A stretch of 64,000 bases of DNA. It comes from Microcebus murinus (lineage: Eukaryota > Chordata > Mammalia > Primates > Cheirogaleidae). A program made the translations under genes and the position numbers. Within the stretch, counting starts at the first letter, position 1, and every line of letters begins with the position of its first letter. Under the pieces are notes generated by a model. That model did no database searches and had not been told where the DNA came from. It saw nothing but the letters and a program-made list of their open reading frames with translations. The stretch lies in assembly GCF_040939455.1 (NCBI RefSeq), contig NC_134109.1, positions 68,488,501-68,552,500 of the forward strand. Direction: 5' to 3'. Positions 36,201 through 44,800 of the stretch are shown one piece after another.

Positions 36201-39200
36201 GCCCTATGGGAAAACTAGGGGAACAGGTATTAAGGTGTATTTCCCCTAGAAATTCTTCTGGATGGAGCTAGCTCAGTCTGACATCTCAAGGTTTAGGGTT
36301 ATTAAATGGACAGGCCTCTTTGAGGGTGGAAGGGGTAGAATGCACGTTTTAATATGAATTCTTTGACTTGCAAGTATATGCTATTTTATTCAAATTAGCA
36401 GCTATACTTTTAAGCCACTAAGTGAGGCCCTAGAAATTAAAGGGTAGAGAAGGGGGACATCATGCAACAGAGTGTAGGGCTGGCACCATCTAAAGGACCA
36501 GAGCAGAAGGCTGAAATCCATCCCAAGTTTCATACTCAGCTACATGCCAGCACAGAGCTGGGGGTAGGGGCCATGCATCCTATAGGAACTGGGTGGGGGG
36601 GACCCTTTCTCTAACTGGCCCACTGAGAGCTATTGCCCATTCTAAATCTTTGGTCCAGAGGGGGCATTTTTTTTTCTTATTCTAATTGATTAAAACCAGG
36701 AAGGTGGCAGCTACTATGCAGGTTGCAGATTCTCTTTTGAAACATGGAGGGCATGGAACTAAGATCTTTCTTCCAACCCATCCTTTGATCCTCCTGCTCC
36801 CCTAGTGAGATGGCTGGAGAGAGCAGTGGTGCCAGGTGCAATCCTCACCTAAAGATGGGGCTGTGTCCCCCAATCCGGGCCTTGGACCAAGCGAGTGGGG
36901 ATGGCACCACCAGGTAGTCCATGCCAGCCACCTCCTTCTGGGGACCCCCAGAAGGAGCCACAGATTCCTCTGCTCCGGAGGGCAGCTTCCCATTGCACGG
37001 GGCAGGCTCCTCAGATCGAGGCAGGACCACCGCCTGCTCACTGGAAGTCCGCCGTGTCTTCTGGGGGATGCTCTCAGCTGGTGGGGCCCCCACATAGTCA
37101 AAGGGACCAGGGGAGCCAGGGTCTCGGGCCAAAGGCAATGGGGGTGGTGGAGGTGGCTCCGGCCCCTCTTCCCCCAGGCTGCCACGGCGGGACAGAGCTG
37201 GGGAGGCCGAAGATGGGGTTCCAGAGCTGGAATAGCGCCGCTTGCCACATGGAGAGGCAGGCCGGGGAGAGGCTGGGGTGGGCCCAGGAGCACTGAGGAG
37301 TAGCCAGCTATCCTCTGGCCCTCGGCCTCCAGGGCTTGGACCATACAGGCTCCAAGGATCTTCAGGGGTCCATGGTCTAGGGGAGGCCCGGGGTGAGGGC
37401 AGTGGGGAGCCCAGGCCAAAGCGGGAAGCTGCCTCATTTAGCTCAGACTCCACCTCGTCGCAGGCTGCATACAGAGCTGCCTCATCTGAGGCATCGGAGA
37501 AGAAACTCCACGAGGACAGGCTGCTGCTGCCAGGACTGGGGCTGAAAAAGGCCCCCCTGCTCTGGCCCCCTGCCTCTCGGTAGCCCCCAAAGCCTTCTGG
37601 TGGGGGATAATCTCTGGGAGAACCATCCCCCCAGGCATCAGGGTTGTCCTCCAGCGCAGCAGGTGGGTCAGGTGTTGGAGAGATGGAGGTGATGCGGATG
37701 CTGGGACACTCAAGAACACGGCCGCCACCAGCACCCCCAGCACCCCCTCCTGGGCCCCCCAGCCTCACAGACCGGGCAGGCTGGCTCTCCCAGGTGCCAG
37801 GTGAGGGGGCTGGACGCGGTGGTGGGGAGTGCATGCCAGGCCGAGGGGGTGGAGGTCGGGGAATACCAATAGGGGCAGGAGGCTCCCCCAGGGCCAGGCG
37901 GCAGCATGATGGGGCATCCTCTGAGTCCAGTTCTGTCAAAATGGGAAAGGGGGACAGAGGGAGATGGGGAGAGAGAGAAGCAGGTGAGATGTCTAAGTTC
38001 CTTGAGTAGCCTAATCCCAAGTCCTGCTATGTTCCCCTCCTCAGCAAGGACGGGTCCAGAGGGGGCATTTTTTTTTTCTTATTCTAATTGATTAAAACCA
38101 GGAAGGTGGCAGCTACCATGCAGGTTGCAGATTCTCTTTTGAAACATGGAGGGCATGGAACTAAGATCTTTCTTCCAACCCATCCCTTGATCCTCCTGCT
38201 CCCCTAGTGAGATGGCTGGAGAGAGCAGTGGTGCCAGGAGGAGACCTTCTGAGCCACAAGACAAAAACAAAGTTGGACTTCAAAAGACGGAGGAGATAGA
38301 TGCAGGCGTGCCCAGGCCCTTTCCCACTCTTCCCTAGATCCTGGGACCTAGGGTACCCGACAGGGCGGGCCTCTAAGGTGAGGGAGGTGGGTGAGAGGGG
38401 TTGGAGCTGGGCCTGGAGGCGTGCTTAGCGAGGCGCTGGACTGGGCTGGGGGCGGCTCACACATGAACCCAATTAGCAGCGATTCCCAAACCCCCAAACG
38501 GCGCTGGCAGGAGCCCCAGTTGCCATCGCAACCGTGGCCAAGGAAGGGGGGGCGCAAGGGCTTTGGTGACGAGGGGAGGTGGCTCCTCCCTTGCTCCCCC
38601 CAACTTGGGGGCGGGGGTGCAGCCGAGAGGGCGAAGCGTGCAGAGCCCAGCCGGGGGAGGGGGGGCGGCGGGCATCGTGGATTCGTGAGAGCCGCGGCCG
38701 CCGCCCCCGGCTCGGTCCCCGCCATCTGCCTCTCATTGCGGCCAGACGAGGGAGGGGGAGGGGCGCCCTGGCGCGGCCTGAGAGGTCCCCAGCTCCGGGC
38801 GTCCAGTTTGGTGGACCAGGGCTCGGTCCACAAGGGGCAAGTTCCAGAATCGAACCTCCCCTTCCCCTGGCGGTGCCCTGTACTCTTGGGGCCGCCTTTC
38901 CTGCCCGCCCCCCGTTTCAGTGACAGTCGGCCCAGCCGGGAGGCGGCGCGCAGCCAACGGCACCCCCACCCCCACCCCAGTCACGACCTAAAAAGGAGAA
39001 AGTGGTGCCCGGGCCCCCACCCTCACTTCCGCAGACCAGCGAGCCGCGGGACCCCCCTCAACCTCTGACCCCCTTATCCTCCACCCCAGGCTCAAAGCCC
39101 TAAATTCCCCATACTCAGGATCCCCAGGCACTTAAGTCAGTGACCCCAAGACCCCTTCCCAGCCCCGCACTAACCTTCCCCCGACCCCCCCGCGCCCAGC

Positions 39201-39274
39201 GGGGGGGCTTCCTTTTCCTCCCCGAACACCAGCTTAAATTCCAGCTCCTCATCCTCGCAGCTTGCTGCCCCCAT
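30200..39274 (-). CDS. NFATC4: NFATC4 (NFAT3), complete ten-exon coding region, 897 aa
   Basis: Calcineurin-controlled transcription factor that resides in the cytoplasm when phosphorylated and enters the nucleus after calcium signalling. Coding exons: 39274-39175, 37932-36849, 35456-35294, 34687-34488, 34177-34005, 33519-33379, 32459-32404, 32126-32000, 31811-31230, 30267-30200. They sum to 2,694 nt with all phases matching. Visible motifs: PSIRIT calcineurin-docking site (about 110-115), SP-type repeats and serine-rich region (about 160-330), basic KRRYSSS and KTRRTSS nuclear-localisation segments, Rel-homology N domain (about 395-574) with the [18 protein letters not shown]-contact loop (422-436), IPT/TIG domain (about 575-682), and a Pro-rich C-terminal activation region starting with a CKEEP sumoylation-type motif. 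The usual human form is about 902 residues; the small deficit lies in the Pro-rich stretch before residue 60. No frameshift was seen. Confidence 0.97.
30363..30588. mobile_element. Non-autonomous hAT element, 226 bp, in NFATC4 intron 9
   Basis: Left end CAGGGGTCCTCAAACT; right end, read inverted, CAGGGGTCCTCAAACTACGG. A perfect 8-bp target-site duplication GTCTAGGA lies at 30355-30362 and 30589-30596. It shares both ends with the 26808 element, but the interior is different and longer (a GC-rich middle with CACACATGCGTACTG). No transposase frame. Confidence 0.94.
31230..31811 (-). CDS. NFATC4: NFATC4 coding exon 9 (C-terminal activation region)
   Basis: 582 nt, acceptor TTCCCAG|TGATC, donor GGAAG|GTGGGT. 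Pro/Gly/Tyr-rich sequence with repeated [15 protein letters not shown] runs, starting at the [10 protein letters not shown] sumoylation-type motif. It is the poorly conserved transactivation part of NFAT3. Confidence 0.95.
32000..32126 (-). CDS. NFATC4: NFATC4 coding exon 8 (IPT/TIG end)
   Basis: Acceptor CTTCAG|GTGAC, donor CCTG|GTACGC. Encodes [20 protein letters not shown] and [18 protein letters not shown], completing the IPT/TIG fold with a basic tail. Confidence 0.95.
32404..32459 (-). CDS. NFATC4: NFATC4 coding exon 7 (56 nt)
   Basis: A small exon, TGTACAG|ATGG to AATGAG|GTACCA, encoding [18 protein letters not shown]. It is too short to appear as an ORF and was found by phase and protein continuity. 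The donor is non-consensus beyond GT. Confidence 0.93.
33379..33519 (-). CDS. NFATC4: NFATC4 coding exon 6 (IPT/TIG start)
   Basis: Acceptor CTCTGCAG|CCCAG, donor CCCTG|GTGAGT. Encodes [20 protein letters not shown] and the [20 protein letters not shown] segment that opens the immunoglobulin-like dimerisation domain. Confidence 0.95.
34005..34177 (-). CDS. NFATC4: NFATC4 coding exon 5 (end of RHD-N)
   Basis: Acceptor CCTTCAG|CATTG, donor TGCT|GTGAGC. Encodes [20 protein letters not shown] through VPIEC, which contains the [15 protein letters not shown] strand region. Confidence 0.95.
34488..34687 (-). CDS. NFATC4: NFATC4 coding exon 4 (Rel-homology domain)
   Basis: Acceptor CTGCCAG|CTCC, donor GCCAA|GTAAGT. 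Encodes [20 protein letters not shown] and on to LPENNMAA, the core of the NFAT Rel-homology domain. Confidence 0.96.
35294..35456 (-). CDS. NFATC4: NFATC4 coding exon 3 (start of Rel-homology domain)
   Basis: Acceptor TACCCAG|GACC, donor GTCAAG|GTAAGG. Encodes [19 protein letters not shown] and the DNA-contacting loop with [13 protein letters not shown]. Confidence 0.96.
35988..36203 (+). mobile_element. MER20 (hAT-Charlie) element in NFATC4 intron 2
   Basis: Runs from CAGTGAATCTCAAGTGG through GATATTTGGTAATGTCTGGACAC, GTTGTCACAACTAG and AGCCAGGGATGCTGCTGAACCATCC to GAGGTTGAGAAAACC, the familiar order of a full-length 219-bp MER20. This is an old eutherian element. MER20 copies have been linked to enhancer activity in placental mammals; whether this copy is active is unknown. 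Confidence 0.8.
36652..36836 (+). repeat. Direct repeat copy 1 (NFATC4 intron 2, 12 bp from the exon 2 donor)
   Basis: 185 bp from GGTCCAGAGGGGGCATTTTT to GAGCAGTGGTGCCAGG. It matches 38053-38238 with two substitutions and one base of poly(T) length difference. Confidence 0.98.
36849..37932 (-). CDS. NFATC4: NFATC4 coding exon 2 (regulatory domain)
   Basis: 1,084 nt from TTTTGACAG|AACTGG to TTTAG|GTGAGG. It encodes residues 34-394 and most of the NFAT-homology regulatory region: calcineurin docking, serine-rich region, SP boxes and both nuclear-localisation segments. Its length is not a multiple of three, so losing it shifts the frame. Two copies of a 185-bp repeat flank it. Confidence 0.96.
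38053..38238 (+). repeat. Direct repeat copy 2 (NFATC4 intron 1)
   Basis: The second copy of the 185-bp unit, about 120 bp upstream of the exon 2 acceptor in the sense direction. Same orientation as copy 1, 1,401 bp apart. Confidence 0.98.
39175..39274 (-). CDS. NFATC4: NFATC4 coding exon 1
   Basis: Encodes [20 protein letters not shown] and 13 further residues plus one base. Donor GAAG|GTTAGT. The start is chosen because the [11 protein letters not shown]-terminus is the one known for the main NFATC4 isoform. The frame stays open upstream (GRDQGALAGS immediately before the Met), which suits the longer known isoforms. Confidence 0.95.
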
Positions 39275-39302
39275 GGATCCGGCCAGAGCCCCCTGGTCCC
39301 GG

Positions 39303-39305
39303 CCT
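39303..39305 (-). promoter_or_regulatory. NFATC4: Candidate alternative splice acceptor upstream of NFATC4 ATG
   Basis: The sense strand reads CTCCCCCCTCCCACGCAG|GCC, a good acceptor with a pyrimidine tract. From it, an open frame encoding GRDQGALAGS runs straight into [10 protein letters not shown]. Longer human NFATC4 isoforms carry a closely similar peptide directly before this methionine. Confidence 0.5.
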
Positions 39306-39424
39306 GCGTGGGAGGGGGGAGCTCTGGAGGCTGCTGTATCTTCACGCGGGTGGCTCCCTCCCTCCCTTTCTCTGAGACGCCCCCTCCTCCGCCGCTGCCG
39401 CCTCCCTCCGGACGCCCCCTAGTT

Positions 39425-39455
39425 ATTATAGAAACTTTTCCAAACTTTTTTCCCC
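39425..39455 (-). promoter_or_regulatory. NFATC4: TATA-like box with two upstream GGAAAA sites
   Basis: On the sense (minus) strand, a TATAATAAC segment (39430..39422) lies about 150 nt before the start codon. It is immediately preceded by GGAAAAGTTTC (39441..39431) and GGGGAAAAAA slightly further upstream. GGAAA is the NFAT core recognition sequence, so autoregulation is conceivable. This is a motif match only. Confidence 0.4.
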
Positions 39456-42140
39456 CAAACTTCTTCAAAGCGGGGGCCCCCCCCAGCCTGTCCCTGATTG
39501 GCTACCCGGGATGCTCCAGCCCCTCCTCCAGGGATGAGATGGGAAAACCACGCGCCCCTCGTCCTCCCCCACCCTCCCTCCCTCTATCCTCTCTCCAGTC
39601 CCTCCCCCTCCAAAAAAAAAAAAAACTGAATTGGAAAACGGTCCCTCCAGCGCGTTACGACCCTAGTGATGCCTATTGGCCCGCAGTCGTGACAATCATC
39701 TCCCGCAGGGAGCTCAACCCCCGCCCCCACCTCCTCTTGGTCTCAGTTCGGGGCCCTGGGTCCGAGCGCCTTAAAGGGGCCACATCCTGGGCCCCCAGTG
39801 TAGAGGGCCCACGGAAGACCCTTCCTTTAGTTCTAAAGACTTGTATAGCCAGCATCTCTCCTCCTCTTTCCCTCCAAGCCTTAGGCCAGGCGGGCTCTGG
39901 GGTGCAGAGTGGCTCCAGGCTGCTCTGAAGAAAAGGCCATTCCTTCCAAGTCCCCTGCCCGAGGCTATTCTGCCTGGGCCTTCTGGAAGTCTTTGCCGGG
40001 CCGAATCAGCGCCTCCGTCCGTCATGTCTCCCTGCAAAGGTGAAGAACGTTTAAACATCCTGGATGCTTCTCAGAGCAGTAGGAGCCAAAGAGCCTGTGG
40101 GGAACTGTTCGAAGGCCCACAGCCCCTGATGGGCGTAGATCCAGGCCAGGCTTTGCGGCGGCCCTTGTCCCAGCCACCCAGAGGGGCCATTAATTAGCCT
40201 CTGCGGGAAGTCGGCTCCCTCCTCCCCGTCTGGAAAGAATCTCCGATCAGATGGCACCTTGGTCCGGCTCTCCTAAAAATCCTGGCCAGGTTTACTGGAG
40301 GCCCAGAGCCTAACGACCTGGAGGGCCCCAAGGCTGGACACCTGTCACCTGGGCGGGGGGAGGAAGGAAGACCCGGGCTGGAGTTTCAAGGAAGGGCAGG
40401 CATTGAGGAGCCTGGGTTGTGTGAGAGGGAGTTAGACGGGTGATTCGTGACTCCTACAAGAGATGCCGGGGGCCGGGGGTGTGCGGTTACCATTTTCCCC
40501 GACTCATACCGTATGTTTCAAACCCCTCTAAAATGCCGCAGCGATCTCCAATCTCTAAATCCCTCCGGCTCAGGGAAGCGCCCCAACGGCGCCCCAGCCC
40601 GGCACCTGAAGTGTTAAGCGACGGCCCCGGGTCAGACGTTTACAAACACTCAGGAGCCGGGCGGGACCGCGCCCGTTACTCTAATGAGAAACAGGCTCTG
40701 CGGGCTGGGGGACGAGGGGAGGGCGGGCTGCCCGACGGGCCGAGCTCCGCCGCGGCCGAGGCGCCCCCCCTCCCCTCAGTCCTCCCTCGGGCCCGCCCAG
40801 GGGACCCCCTCCCCAGCCCCCGGGGACCCCAGTGACGTGCGGAAGCTGCCCCGGCTCCAAGCCCAGGGCCGCGACGCAGGAGGGGCGGGAAGAAGAGGCC
40901 AGGCCGGCGGGGAGAGAAGAATGTTCCGAGAGGCGGCCTGGTTTGATTTTTCTTTTTTTTTTTCCCCCTTTGGTCGGTCTCCTCAGGTTACATTTCCCGT
41001 CCAGCTTCATCTCAGAAATAAAGGAAGGAGAGACACATGGGCAGGAGAGCGAGGAACACCTCGAGACCATCCACCAGCCCGCACCTAGGAGGGGGCAGAG
41101 GAGGCGGGAAGCGGAAGCGGGCAGGGCTGGGGTAGAGACCCCGAAACCAGCCCCGGCTACCCCACACCCTGGCCCGCCCCGCCCCCAGCCGCCCCCGCGC
41201 GGCCAGGCAGACGCGCACATTCTTTTCAAATGTCATATTTCCTTTGATCCTGGGCAGCGTTTCTCCATGTGTCTGGCTCGGCTCCTGCCCAGCCAACCGC
41301 CTCCCCCTCTCGCCCCGCTTTGTTTTCCTGGAGAACCCGCTCCCTCCTCCTAGCATCTGGAAGGCCCTGAGGGCTGGCGTCGGCCTCCACTCCCCTGATG
41401 ACTCTGGCCTCTCCTCCCGGTGACTCAATTTCCCCTCTGCGGGAGTTGGGGGGTGAGGATGGGAGGAGCAGAGGGGAGAGTTGTCGAGCTCAAAAGTGGT
41501 ACGAAAGAGCCCAGAGACCGCTGAGGGTGCCAAGCTTCTCCGGGCCGGGCGGGAGAGGGGGCGGTGTGGGCATCCCCTCGGCTCCGAAAACCCCCCAATC
41601 TGTCTGGGCTGCGGCAGAGGGATGGAACATATGATTTCTGAAATGTCCTGCCTGGCTGGAGCCTGCGAAGAGCGGGTAGTTGTGGGTTTGTCGCCCTACA
41701 CTTCCGCCCCCTGGCGACCACAAAGACCCAGCCGCCCTTCCTCCCGCGCTCGCGGTTTCTCGCGCCGCCTAGCCCGGGTTCTTGCTCCGCCGCCCCCTAG
41801 CGCGCACACCTGGGCACAGCTCGGCTTTCTTAACCGTGGTTGGTGGTGCGCGTGGCCTTCTGCTATGCACTTAACAAGCATGATTCAGTAATTACACAAG
41901 ATGCATTCTTCTTGTAAACGATTCAAGACACACAAAAATATGTAGTAAACTGTGATAGTCCACCATTTTGTATGCATTTACTAACATGTATGCACACACA
42001 CATGCTCTTTTCATGGACATGAAATCATGCTACAAGCATTTTTTTCTTGACCCGCTTTTTTCCCTTTGGTTGACAAATGGCTTGGAGAGCTTCTGTAATT
42101 TTCAGATGTACTTACCTGTGCATCTAGAAATTGATGATGA

Positions 42141-42632
42141 TGGCGGGGCGCGGTGGCTCACGCCTGTAATCCTAGCACTCTGAGAGGCCGAGTTGGGTGG
42201 ATCGCTAGAGGGCAGGAGTTCGGAACCAGCCTGAGCAAGGGTGAGACCCAGTCTCTACGAAAAATAGAAAGAAATTAATTGACCAACTAAAAGTATATAT
42301 ACAAAAAAATTAGCCAGGCATGGTGGCGCATGCCTGTAGTCTGCAGAAGGATTGCTTGAGCCCAGGAGTTTGAGGTTGCTGTGAGCTAGGCTGACGCCAT
42401 GGCACTCACTCTAGCCTGGGCAACAAAGTGAAACTCTGTCTCAAAAAAAAAAAAAAAAGAAGAGGAAGAAGAAAGAGGAAGGAAGGAAGGAAGGAAGGAA
42501 GGAAGGAAGGAAGGAAGGAAGGAAGGAAGGAAGGAAGGAAGGAAGGAAGGAAGGAAGGAAGGAAGGAAGGAAGGAAGGAAGGAAGGAAGGAAGGAAGGAA
42601 GGAGGGAGGGAAGGAAAGAGAGAGAGAGAGAG

Positions 42633-42702
<70 letters not shown>
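42141..42702 (+). mobile_element. Alu SINE with an expanded microsatellite tail
   Basis: A strepsirrhine Alu (GCGGGGCGCGGTGG start) missing a short right-arm piece (GTAGTCTGCAGAAGG junction), then a poly(A) that passes into GGAA and GAAA repeats. The imperfect target-site duplication AAATTGATGATGA (42128-42140) / AAAATTGGTGATGAA (42703-42717) encloses both Alu and microsatellite. Confidence 0.92.
42477..42702 (+). repeat. (GGAA)31 ... (GA)n(GAAA)n microsatellite
   Basis: Thirty-one uninterrupted GGAA units (42477-42600), a short GGGA and GA transition, then about 17 GAAA units to 42702. It arose in the Alu tail. GGAA is the ETS-factor core motif. Confidence 0.98.
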
Positions 42703-42703
<1 letters not shown>

Positions 42704-42839
42704 AAAATTGGTGATGAAAGTGCCCACCTTTTAGTTGATAGAATGACTTAGAATCAGGTTAGTAACAGATCTGGAACCCAGGCCTCCTGGGTCCTTGTCC
42801 ATTGCTAATTCACTACACCACATGTTACATACGAATCTG

Positions 42840-43360
42840 TCTTGGGCTTGGCTCCCCCAAAAGTAGAGCCTGGGACAAGAACAAGATGCAGGTAGTTTAT
42901 AATGGAAAGCAATCCCAAGGAACAGAGGACTGGAAAAAGTGAAGCTGAGAATGAGGCAAAGCCTCTAAATCCCTCCGGCTCAGGGAAGTGCCCCCAACGT
43001 GTGGGGGTGTGGTATTGAACTGGTCACCACTCTGAGCAACTGGAACATTATCCCACTGAGGATAATAAATTATTCCACTGGAGAACTTCTGTGGAGCTAT
43101 ATAGAATGTGACTGAAGAGACAGAAGAGGGGAATATTTACACTTTGGCTCCCACCCCTCATGTCAAATTTGCCTATAAGTATTAATTCCCTTACTCTTCC
43201 AGGTTTACACCAGTGTCAGCATCGTAGTGTCCCACAAGGCTGCAGCAAAGAAGTCCCTGGGCAAAGGCAAAAGATAGAATCTGTAGTGGGGACCACTGTA
43301 CTGTCAAGTGATGGCTGCAAAACAGTTGGTTGCTATAGCAATAGCTGGAGTAAAAGATGA
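42840..43360. repeat. Unnamed ancient interspersed repeat with a copied CpG-island fragment
   Basis: The sequence GGCTCCCCCAAAAGTAGAGCCTGGGACAAG..GATGCAGGTAGTTTATAATGG followed by CTGGTCACCACTCTGAGCAACTGG is familiar repeat wording, but I cannot name the family. Bases 42963-42999 duplicate 40553-40588 of the NFATC4 CpG island. Confidence 0.5.
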
Positions 43361-43851
43361 ATGGCGAGTATGTGAGGCAAGTGTCCTATATAAAATAATT
43401 CATTCAAACAAAAAAATGTATTCATTTATATTCAGAGGCAGTTCTAGGTATTGGGTACATATATTTTATAAGCCAAGCCCCCAATAATTGCCAGCTTTTA
43501 TCAGGTTGGTAATATAATTCCTCCTTGACATCTTCTTCCTTGTCTCTGAAGCTGTAGAGACCTGTCAGTTTTACTCCTGCAGTATACAGCCTTCTTTTTC
43601 ATTCCCTTCAGTGTCACCCCAGTTCAGAGCCTAACTTTTCTGACATAGACTTTCAAGTTTAGTATCTAACACCAGGGGCATACCTTACATATTTAATAAC
43701 TGGAGCATATCATTTTAAAGCCCTTCTTTTCTATAAGAAAAAAATATAAATTTTCAGTATGAATCATGATATAATATAACGGCCAGAAAAGAAATGCAGA
43801 GAGCAAAAACTTTCTTTCACTGACCGCATATGTCTAATAATGCCAGTATTT

Positions 43852-43883
<32 letters not shown>

Positions 43884-44254
43884 TAAAAGTATATATAAAT
43901 ATAATATTAATATAAGTATATATGCTTAATATAAGTATAAGTGTATTATTACATTATTAATATAAGTGTATAATATAACATTAATATAAGTATAATATTA
44001 ATATGCTTTTTGTTTTTAAAAATGAAAAACTTATATCTCATATTAGTATATCACAAGAATAAAAAATAATATAACTGTTTTTTCTGTTTTGAGTTTTAAC
44101 TTTTGAAAATTTGTCAATGACTTTGTCAAAACTGATATTCATGTTTATCTTCATTAGACAATATAGACAGATTTGTTGACCTATTTCACTCTTAGTTAAT
44201 AAAAGAAAACATTTTTTCTTCTTCTTTTTTTTTTAAATTTCTTCTTTAGTCTTT
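43361..44254. other. AT-rich intergenic sequence
   Basis: AT-rich with a (TA)n(CA)n microsatellite at about 43,853-43,883 and TAATATAAGTATA-type runs to 44,010. No gene or named repeat seen. Confidence 0.5.
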
Positions 44255-44425
44255 TTTTTTTTTCTTGAGACAGAGTCTCACTCTGTTGCTCAGGCTAAAG
44301 TGAGTGCCGTGGCATCAGCCTAGCTCACAGCAACGTCAAACTCCGGGGCTCAAGCAATCCTGCTGTCTCATCCTCCCGAGAAGCAGGGACTAAGGACAGG
44401 CATGCGCCACCCTGCCCGGCTAATA
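44255..44425 (-). mobile_element. Alu right-arm fragment, antisense
   Basis: A poly(T) start, then GAGACAGAGTCTCACTCTGTTGC through the right arm to GCGCCACCCTGCCCGGCTAAT. The left arm is missing. Confidence 0.88.
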
Positions 44426-44429
44426 AGAA

Positions 44430-44800
44430 AACTTTTTAATAATTTTAATTTGTATTGAAATAACATCCACATACCATAAATTTACTCTTAATTGTATAGT
44501 TCAGGGGATTTTAGTATATTCACGAAGTTGTACAATCATCACCATACCTAATTCTAGGACATTGAAAAAACCTTATATTTATTAGTAGTCACTCCCCATT
44601 TTCCCTTTCCTCCAACCCCTGGAAACTACTAATTATTTCTATCTCTATGGATTTGCCTATTCTGAAAATATACAATATGTGGCTTTTTGTGTCTGGCTTC
44701 TTTCACTTACCATAGTGTTTCCAAAGTTCATCCATGTTAAGTATATATTAGTACTTTATTCCTTTTTATGCATGAATTTTAATTTTAATTTTGAAAATTC
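44430..44800 (-). repeat. Old L1-type fragment, antisense
   Basis: TTGTACAATCATCACCATACC, CCTGGAAACTACTAATTATTTCTATCTCTATGGATTTGCC and TCATCCATGTTAAGTATATATTAGTACTTTATTCC are an old L1 region. A related piece is at 58,820-59,390. Confidence 0.65.

Larger units (their letters stand above)
38390..41850 (-). promoter_or_regulatory. NFATC4: NFATC4 CpG island and promoter region
   Basis: A long GC-rich, CpG-rich tract spanning intron 1, exon 1 and about 2.5 kb upstream. Several blocks of very dense CpG occur (38,580-38,780, 40,540-40,900, 41,130-41,220, 41,700-41,830). The breadth could allow alternative first exons, which NFATC4 is known to use; I could not place them. Confidence 0.75.

Noticed and set aside
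39140..39928. 262-codon plus-strand open frame over NFATC4 exon 1 and promoter
   Set aside because: It lies antisense to exon 1 in a CpG island with few stops. There is no recognisable protein and no splice context.
42386..42751. Long Lys/Arg/Glu- and Ser/Phe-repeat open frames on both strands
   Set aside because: They are translations of the GGAA/GAAA microsatellite and Alu tail, not proteins.
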